Assembly: GCA_005239655.1 (NCBI GenBank)
Contig: SBBP01000045.1
Span: 1 to 10,628 of the forward strand
Direction of reading: 5' to 3'
Length of the DNA: 10,628 nt
DNA from: Candidatus Microgenomatus auricola
Lineage (GTDB): Bacteria; Patescibacteriota; Patescibacteriia; UBA9570; XYC2-FULL-38-9
Shown here: positions 6,704-10,628 of the stretch, one piece after another
Position numbering within the stretch: position 1 is the first letter of the stretch
How the letters are laid out: each line of letters begins with the position of its first letter
Translations under genes and position numbers: made by a program
The notes under the pieces: generated by a model
What the model was told of the DNA's origin: nothing
What the model saw: the letters and a program-made list of their open reading frames with translations, nothing else
Databases searched by the model: none

Positions 6704-7174
6704 ATGGATTCCGAAAAGACACAACGCCACTTGTCAAAAATTTCGCAAATCAACATGCTCTTGGCGGTGTTCGCGTTGATTGGTGTCTGTGTGTTGTATC
6801 TGTGGTTCCGTTGGGGTGTAGATGACGGTGTTGCAGTGAGCAATGCCAACACGGTTTCCAACAGCAACCGCATCACCAACCGCGCAAGCACAGTGCAGAA
6901 CACAAACACCGTCCCAACCCCAGAAGACGTAAAAAAACTCACCGAAGAATATCAAGATGCGATCAACGCCTTACTCGATAGTGAGGATTTGAGTGACACA
7001 AACCGGGCGAAGGAACTCTCCAACGCCGCGGTTGCATTGCGTGTGCCTGCCGATTTGCGATCAATGCATGTACAGATCATTGCAGCGCTCGATGAAGCTG
7101 CGCGAGGTGAATCTGATGCGGCCAATGAACGCATTACCGAACTCAAAACTTCCTATTCGTGGTTTTTACCATAA
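6704..7174 (+). CDS. Single-pass membrane protein with Asn/Ser/Thr-rich linker, unknown function
   Basis: 156 residues, not recognised as a named family. A short polar N terminus (1-16) precedes one membrane helix (about 17-36, NMLLAVFALIGVCVLYLWFRW), so most of the protein is probably outside the cytoplasm. Residues about 46-70 are low complexity, rich in Asn, Thr and Ser (SNANTVSNSNRITNRASTVQNTNT), a typical flexible linker in these genomes. The rest (about 71-156) is predicted to be helical and acidic, with DVKKLTEEYQDAINALLDSED, DLRSMHVQIIAALDEAARGESDAANERITEL, perhaps a small helical bundle like those in substrate or partner binding domains. It starts 5 bp after the SPFH gene; an AGGA sits 9 bases before its ATG, one of the few weak Shine-Dalgarno-like matches in the window. 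Being in the operon suggests a membrane partner of the SPFH protein. Confidence 0.8.
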   Translation: MDSEKTQRHLSKISQINMLLAVFALIGVCVLYLWFRWGVDDGVAVSNANTVSNSNRITNRASTVQNTNTVPTPEDVKKLTEEYQDAINALLDSEDLSDTNRAKELSNAAVALRVPADLRSMHVQIIAALDEAARGESDAANERITELKTSYSWFLP

Positions 7175-7204
7175 GAATAACCGCGGCTTTGCCCATACGT
7201 CACT

Positions 7205-7969
7205 ATGATTCTCGCCAGACGTATCCTCCCATTCGTCGCGCCGATTGGTCTTGCGGTCATCTATAGCGGATTCTTTTTGATGCCGCAACTCTGGCGCGTG
7301 TGGGCGATAGTGATGGCCATTGGTGTCCTGACTGTTGCAGGCTTTATGATGCAATGGAAGTTCCTCACCGCACGTTTTTGGATGATACTCTTTCCGATCG
7401 CCATGCTGCTGTTTGGCGGTACAGGGTTGCTGTTCTTTTTGCGATCGCAGCTCTCCCAGATTGGGCTAATTGTTTTTTTGGTGGTCATGTATGGGCTCTA
7501 CCTCGAGGATGTGTTTATTCTGAACTACCAAAACTATAAATACTCGTCGCTCTCATTGCCAAACATCTCCTTTTTCATTAACACGTTTGCGGGATTCTGT
7601 CTTTTTGCCTGTGGTTTTGCGCTGGATTTGATTGGTGTTGTTCCGATGTGGCTGATCACACTGTGCGCATTCTTTTTTAGCAGCGCAATGATGCTCCACC
7701 TGTTTTGGAGTTACAACATTTGGGAGAAAAAGCATCTATTGACCGTGTTCATGTTGGCGCTCACGGTCACCGAGCTGGTGTGGGTATTGCAGTTTTGGCC
7801 AACGGCGTTTTTTGTGAACAGCATGCTCATCGCGATTGTGTTGTACTGTGTGCCGTCAATTATTCAACTACACATCCGCAACGCCCTCTCACGGCAATCC
7901 ATCATTCGCTATGTGGCACTGGCTGTCGTGATGACGGTGAGTGTGGTCACCACGAGCCAGTGGAGTTAA
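7205..7969 (+). CDS. Polytopic integral membrane protein, unknown function
   Basis: 254 residues, almost entirely hydrophobic, with about eight or nine predicted membrane helices (approximately 6-26, 31-49, 57-79, 84-101, 121-141, 146-166, 177-195, 198-218 and 234-250). Short loops carry a few charges (LYLEDVFILNYQNYKYSS near 98-115; NIWEKKHL near 171-178; HIRNALSRQS near 223-231). I see no transporter or enzyme motif. Codon use and base composition resemble its neighbours. It begins 30 bp after the upstream gene with no terminator between, and its stop is 4 bp before the pseudoprotease gene, suggesting translational coupling. It might be a scaffold or anchor for the SPFH and HtrA-like proteins; this is only inferred from operon context. 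Confidence 0.8.
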   Translation: MILARRILPFVAPIGLAVIYSGFFLMPQLWRVWAIVMAIGVLTVAGFMMQWKFLTARFWMILFPIAMLLFGGTGLLFFLRSQLSQIGLIVFLVVMYGLYLEDVFILNYQNYKYSSLSLPNISFFINTFAGFCLFACGFALDLIGVVPMWLITLCAFFFSSAMMLHLFWSYNIWEKKHLLTVFMLALTVTELVWVLQFWPTAFFVNSMLIAIVLYCVPSIIQLHIRNALSRQSIIRYVALAVVMTVSVVTTSQWS

Positions 7970-7973
7970 TCTC

Positions 7974-9038
7974 ATGAAACAGTTCATTGTCCCAACATCA
8001 CCAAAGTCTGCTGAGCGTGTTGCGTCGACGTCACACAACGTCTTTCCTTCAATCGTTCTTTCAGTGACGTTTGGGCTCATCTCGGGTATCTCTGGTTTTT
8101 TCATCGCCGCAAATGTGCTCGACAATTTTTCCAACGACCAGTCTCGTGATCGTATCTTTTTTTCTGCAAGCCGGAGTGAACAATCTATCGTGATGCAATC
8201 GCCAGAAGTGGTTGATCAGGTCGTTTCGGTGTATAGCCGTGAGCCGCTACTGGATGAACCGGATGCATGGATTGGCAATGCCGTCACACTCACTGCCGAT
8301 GGATGGTTTGTGATGCCGACTGCGGTATTTCCGAGCACGACCAATGGGGAATCCGCAGTGGTGATGCTGCCGAATGGTGAGACACAGCCGATCACCGCAT
8401 CAGTTGATGATCTCCTGACCGGAATGACATTTTTTTCTGTTGAGGCGGAAAATCTTTCTGTGATCACCTTCCCCGCAGCAAAACGCCTCACGGTTGGTCA
8501 AACGGTTTCAGTGATTGAACAGCATGGTAGTGAACTGGTGATCTACGAACGATTCGTTGCCAGAAGCGCAGTTGAGTCAGGAACCTCCAGAACGACGGAA
8601 CTCGGAGTACTTCCGCGCCTTGATACCGGGCCAAGCACACATGCCGTCGGTTCCCCAGCATTTTTCAGTGGTGGCAATCTTGCTGGCATTGTGATGGAGA
8701 ATGGCAGCGTACTCCCCGGTGAGTGGATTGCAGGTGTCGTTGAAGAGGTCGTTCGCTCCAAAACAGTGACACGTTCCACGCTCGATATCCTGAGCGTGAA
8801 TCTATCGCTACTCAGCGCTGACGAACGTGCGACACGAGGGCTTCCGGATCAGGGTATACTGGTGACAGATGGTGACCGAACACTCCAAACGAACGACGTC
8901 ATTCAGGCCATCAATGGAACACGTGTCGATGCAACGACACAGTTGAGAGACGAGGTGCACTCACGCCCTATGGGTTCAACGCTCTATCTGAACATTTTGC
9001 GTACTGGCCAAGAACTCGCAGTGGAACTGGTGTTGTAA
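7974..9038 (+). CDS. Membrane-anchored HtrA/DegP-like protein with PDZ domain, probably catalytically dead
   Basis: 354 residues from ATG 7974; the frame opens at 7941 but that would overlap the upstream gene. There is one membrane helix (26-47), then a trypsin-like domain (about 78-265) and a PDZ domain (about 272-354: LLSADERATRGLPDQGILVTDGDRTLQTNDVIQAINGTRV...). The layout is that of bacterial HtrA proteases, but an ungapped alignment by eye shows the catalytic triad gone. The TNNHVV position reads VMPTAVF (His replaced by Ala 117), the DPKTDIAVLKI position reads DLLTGMTFFSV (Asp replaced by Gly 150), and GNSGGPL reads HAVGSPAF (Ser replaced by Val 225). The protein may bind unfolded or C-terminal peptides without cutting, or act as a scaffold. 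It is last in the SPFH run. The GGAG 8 bases before the ATG lies in the end of the preceding gene and could serve as a ribosome site. Alternative: a rapidly diverging HtrA with other catalytic residues, judged unlikely. Confidence 0.86.
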   Translation: MKQFIVPTSPKSAERVASTSHNVFPSIVLSVTFGLISGISGFFIAANVLDNFSNDQSRDRIFFSASRSEQSIVMQSPEVVDQVVSVYSREPLLDEPDAWIGNAVTLTADGWFVMPTAVFPSTTNGESAVVMLPNGETQPITASVDDLLTGMTFFSVEAENLSVITFPAAKRLTVGQTVSVIEQHGSELVIYERFVARSAVESGTSRTTELGVLPRLDTGPSTHAVGSPAFFSGGNLAGIVMENGSVLPGEWIAGVVEEVVRSKTVTRSTLDILSVNLSLLSADERATRGLPDQGILVTDGDRTLQTNDVIQAINGTRVDATTQLRDEVHSRPMGSTLYLNILRTGQELAVELVL

Positions 9039-9044
9039 TCGTAA

Positions 9045-9068
9045 AAGGCCGCTCGCGCGCGGCGCCTT
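9045..9068 (+). terminator. GC-rich hairpin after the pseudoprotease gene, possible terminator
   Basis: AAGGC (9045-9049) pairs with GCCTT (9064-9068), with an inner GC/GC helix after a one-base bulge and a short loop. It is very GC-rich (CGCTCGCGCGCGGCG). It lacks a T-run, so it is not a standard intrinsic terminator; it may slow polymerase at the end of the operon. Its last two bases overlap the -35 of the next promoter. Confidence 0.4.
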
Positions 9069-9094
9069 GACAAATATTTTACTTCTGTTATTAT
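9067..9094 (+). promoter_or_regulatory. Promoter of the Wzz-like gene
   Basis: Consensus -35 TTGACA (9067-9072), a 16-bp spacer, and TATTAT (9089-9094, five of six). It is the best promoter match in the window. The predicted start near 9101 falls inside the hairpin 9098-9119. Confidence 0.75.
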
Positions 9095-9097
9095 GCT

Positions 9098-9119
9098 TGG
9101 TCTTTCAATATAAAGACCA
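9098..9119 (+). repeat. Perfect 8-bp inverted repeat at the transcription start of the Wzz-like gene
   Basis: TGGTCTTT (9098-9105) and AAAGACCA (9112-9119) with the 6-base loop CAATAT. Located 4 bp after the -10 box and 19 bp before the start codon. It could be a repressor operator in DNA or a stabilising 5' hairpin in RNA. Confidence 0.7.
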
Positions 9120-9138
9120 CGAGATCATAATAATACCT

Positions 9139-9993
9139 ATGAACATTGGAGCATTCATCACACACTATCGCAACGCCATTGGCCTCGTTGTACTTGTGGC
9201 CTTGATTTGTGGTGCAGTCGCGGGCAGCATTTCCCGTTTTGCATTTCCACAAGAATACAGCTCGGAAATGCAAATTTTGGTGATTCAAAAATACACACTG
9301 ACGGATAGTTATACGGCATCAAAATCCGCAGAAAAAATCAGTTCGAATTTAGCAGAAGTGGTCAAAACCAGTACTTTTTTGGAAAGCGTCATTGCATCCA
9401 AAGACGTTGATTTGACTGATTTGCTGCTCATGGATGAGGCGGATCGTCGCGACGCGTGGGCAGACACACTCGATACCGCCGTGATTTCCAATGCATCTAT
9501 TTTGAAAATTATTGCCTACGATGAAAATCCACAGCATGCCGAACAGATTGCCGAGGCAGTTGCCGCGGTTCTGCTGGAAAAGGGGAGTGAATACCATGGT
9601 GCGCCAGATACGATTACGCTCAAGGTTGTTGATACCGCACTCACGAGCACCTATCCGACTCGCCCAAATGTGTTACTGAATGGCGCTGCCGCTGCGGTGT
9701 TTGGTGCAGTCTGTGCAGCGGTTGTACTCTTTTTGCGAGGACCACGCCGTTCGCGAGGGAATGCATTTTCACCGAACGCTCACGCTTCACGAAACGAACC
9801 ACAGATGCATCACACTCCCGGTGCACCAGTACATTCTGCTGAACGACCACAAGCCGATGCACATTCGTATGGGGTGTTAGACGTATCGAATTTTCATCAT
9901 CGCCTGACGTCACACCAAAAACGCAACCACCACTACATTGCGGCAGAAGTGAAAACACTGCCTGCACAGACCGTACAACACTTGCACACGTAA
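9139..9993 (+). CDS. Wzz/YveK-like polysaccharide chain-length determinant protein with His-rich tail
   Basis: 284 residues from ATG 9139; the frame opens at 9067, but that is the promoter. Membrane helix 1 (about 12-33), an external domain with the family pattern FAFPQEYSSEMQILV (35-48), long helix with ILKIIAYDENPQHAEQIAEAVAAVL (121-145), VVDTALTSTYPTRPNVLLNG (163-182; Pro-rich motif before helix 2), and membrane helix 2 (about 178-199). Wzz proteins regulate polymer length of O-antigen or capsule in the inner membrane; the tyrosine-kinase domain of the BY-kinase relatives is missing. The C-terminal 85 residues (200-284) are polar, probably disordered and unusual: about 12 histidines, several paired (MHH, FHH, NHH, HLH), of unknown role. 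No glycosyltransferase or polymerase is in view, so its polysaccharide partner is unknown. It has its own promoter and a terminator follows. Confidence 0.82.
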   Translation: MNIGAFITHYRNAIGLVVLVALICGAVAGSISRFAFPQEYSSEMQILVIQKYTLTDSYTASKSAEKISSNLAEVVKTSTFLESVIASKDVDLTDLLLMDEADRRDAWADTLDTAVISNASILKIIAYDENPQHAEQIAEAVAAVLLEKGSEYHGAPDTITLKVVDTALTSTYPTRPNVLLNGAAAAVFGAVCAAVVLFLRGPRRSRGNAFSPNAHASRNEPQMHHTPGAPVHSAERPQADAHSYGVLDVSNFHHRLTSHQKRNHHYIAAEVKTLPAQTVQHLHT

Positions 9994-10041
9994 CGTGCCA
10001 CGGACAGATCCATAGGGTCGTGCGGTGTGTTGACTTTTGTG

Positions 10042-10083
10042 AATGCCCAGTGTAGGTTATGAAGTCGCACTCTGGGCATTTTT
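10042..10083 (+). terminator. Intrinsic terminator after the Wzz-like gene
   Basis: AATGCCCAG (10042-10050) pairs perfectly with CTGGGCATT (10072-10080) around a 21-base loop, with five T at 10079-10083. The loop is larger than usual but the stem and T-run are good. It lies 48 bp after the Wzz-like stop codon. Confidence 0.68.
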
Positions 10084-10242
10084 ACGCTGCCAGAGTGGTG
10101 TCGCATGAGGTTTGAACTGTGTATAGTGTGACATCACTATCTGCAGTTGAGGCCTTACGGTCTCTGTAAAGGGACGTGGTGTCTCTCGCACATTCGACAT
10201 ACAACACTCGAACCCCGGATTCATTTCCGGAAAGGAAATAGC
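10084..10242 (+). promoter_or_regulatory. Structured leader/regulatory region of the GC-rich gene
   Basis: No gene is visible here. It holds three inverted repeats: ATAGTG (10123-10128) with CACTAT (10135-10140), 6-base spacer; GAGGCC (10149-10154) with GGTCTC (10159-10164; one G-U pair), TTAC loop; and CCGGA (10215-10219) with TCCGG (10226-10230), 6-base loop, directly before the ribosome site AAAGGA (10231-10236). A weak promoter may be TTGAAC (10112-10117) with CACTAT 17 bp later, or TATAGT at 10122-10127, which overlaps the first repeat; neither is convincing. Known riboswitch classes were not recognised. Confidence 0.45.
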
Positions 10243-10628
10243 ATGGAGATCACAAAAGTCCTGGAGCTGGGCGGGCAGACGTGGGCAGTCAGCGTCAGCG
10301 TAGACGGCCTGACGTTCTTCGTCGGCTCTGCTGTTCTCTTCCTCATTCTCCTCGCGGCCACCGTGATGGCCGTCAGGCTCGTCAATTGGCGGATCAAGGC
10401 CATCGAAGGCACCATCGAGCAGCGCATCCACACGGCGATGAGCTCGGCCTCGCCTCCTGGTGTCAGCGAGGAGCGCATCCGGAAGATCATCAGGGAGCTG
10501 GGTGCCAGCCCGCGGGCAAGGCCGCTCAACGCCGGCATGCCGGCGGATCAGGTGCAACGGCTGATCGACACGGAACTCGAGAATTTCGGCGAGAGGCAGA
10601 AGCAAGAGATGAGTCGCATCGCTCTCGA
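10243..10628 (+). CDS. GC-rich single-pass membrane protein with coiled-coil-like C terminus, 3' end outside window
   Basis: The frame opens at ATG 10243 and continues to the window edge, giving 128 visible residues (MEITKVLELGGQTWAV...). A membrane helix spans about residues 25-46 (TFFVGSAVLFLILLAATVMAVRLV), then a charged, helical stretch (about 49-66), a short linker with SPPG and PRAR, and a further charged helical part (about 100-128) that looks like a coiled coil. It is not recognised. Unlike the rest of the window it is GC-rich (hand-counted at about 60-67% in the lines 10261-10440) with GTC/CTC/ATC/GCC codons, and it has a canonical Shine-Dalgarno AAAGGA six bases before the ATG. These traits suggest a different origin, for instance transfer. 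Opposite-strand frames here are long only because of the GC content. Confidence 0.72.
   Translation, partial: MEITKVLELGGQTWAVSVSVDGLTFFVGSAVLFLILLAATVMAVRLVNWRIKAIEGTIEQRIHTAMSSASPPGVSEERIRKIIRELGASPRARPLNAGMPADQVQRLIDTELENFGERQKQEMSRIAL

Noticed and set aside
9067..9138. N-terminal extension of the Wzz-like gene from position 9067.
   Set aside because: The extension covers the promoter and the start-site hairpin and would place an extra hydrophobic stretch before the usual first helix.
10030..10058. TTGACT with TAGGTT 17 bp later as a promoter.
   Set aside because: The -10 matches only three bases of the consensus and the pair overlaps the terminator stem after the Wzz-like gene.
10057..10605. 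A 182-residue open frame on the minus strand at the right end (and a 105-residue one at 10221-10538).
   Set aside because: They lie opposite the GC-rich gene, have odd low-complexity composition (Arg/Glu/His runs), cross the terminator 10042-10083, and lack a promoter. The + frame has a membrane helix and a good ribosome site.
1..10628. CRISPR arrays, tRNA or rRNA genes, insertion sequences, toxin-antitoxin or defence genes.
   Set aside because: No regularly spaced repeats, cloverleaf-like sequence, transposase motif or recognisable defence domain was seen on either strand.

Overview
The window looks like a chromosomal segment from a Candidate Phyla Radiation (Patescibacteria, Parcubacteria-like) bacterium. 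This is inferred from the mix of genes, not from a phylogeny: an archaeal-type UMP kinase, an rplJ-rplL pair standing apart from rplKA and rpoBC, several membrane or degenerate-enzyme proteins with no clear relatives outside such genomes, and start codons that almost all lack a Shine-Dalgarno sequence. There are no rRNA or tRNA genes, CRISPR arrays, transposases or recognisable defence genes.

Left part (1-2870, + strand): the 3' part of mltG (endolytic murein transglycosylase), archaeal-type pyrH, then a strong promoter and a structured L10 leader ending in a terminator hairpin just before rplJ. rplJ is followed by rplL and an 11-bp terminator that can work in both directions.

Middle (2883-5849): a large minus-strand gene codes for a PP2C/SpoIIE-like domain, a membrane segment and a C-terminal beta-propeller-like domain. 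It diverges from a winged-helix plus nucleotidyltransferase-like gene. The 111-bp gap between them holds two divergent promoters with the same -35 hexamer (TTGCAC), both placed so that transcripts would be leaderless or nearly so.

Right-middle (5871-9038, + strand): a tight four-gene run, probably one operon. It encodes an SPFH/stomatin-like protein, a single-pass protein with an Asn/Ser/Thr-rich linker, a polytopic membrane protein, and a membrane-anchored HtrA-PDZ protein in which all three catalytic positions appear to be replaced. This looks like a membrane-organising module built on SPFH and a pseudoprotease; it is the most interesting group in the window.

Right end (9045-10628): a consensus-like promoter with a hairpin at the predicted transcription start drives a Wzz-like chain-length-determinant protein with an unusual His-rich tail. 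After a terminator comes a 159-bp leader with several inverted repeats, then the start of a clearly more GC-rich membrane/coiled-coil gene with a proper Shine-Dalgarno sequence, which runs off the window and may have been acquired by transfer.
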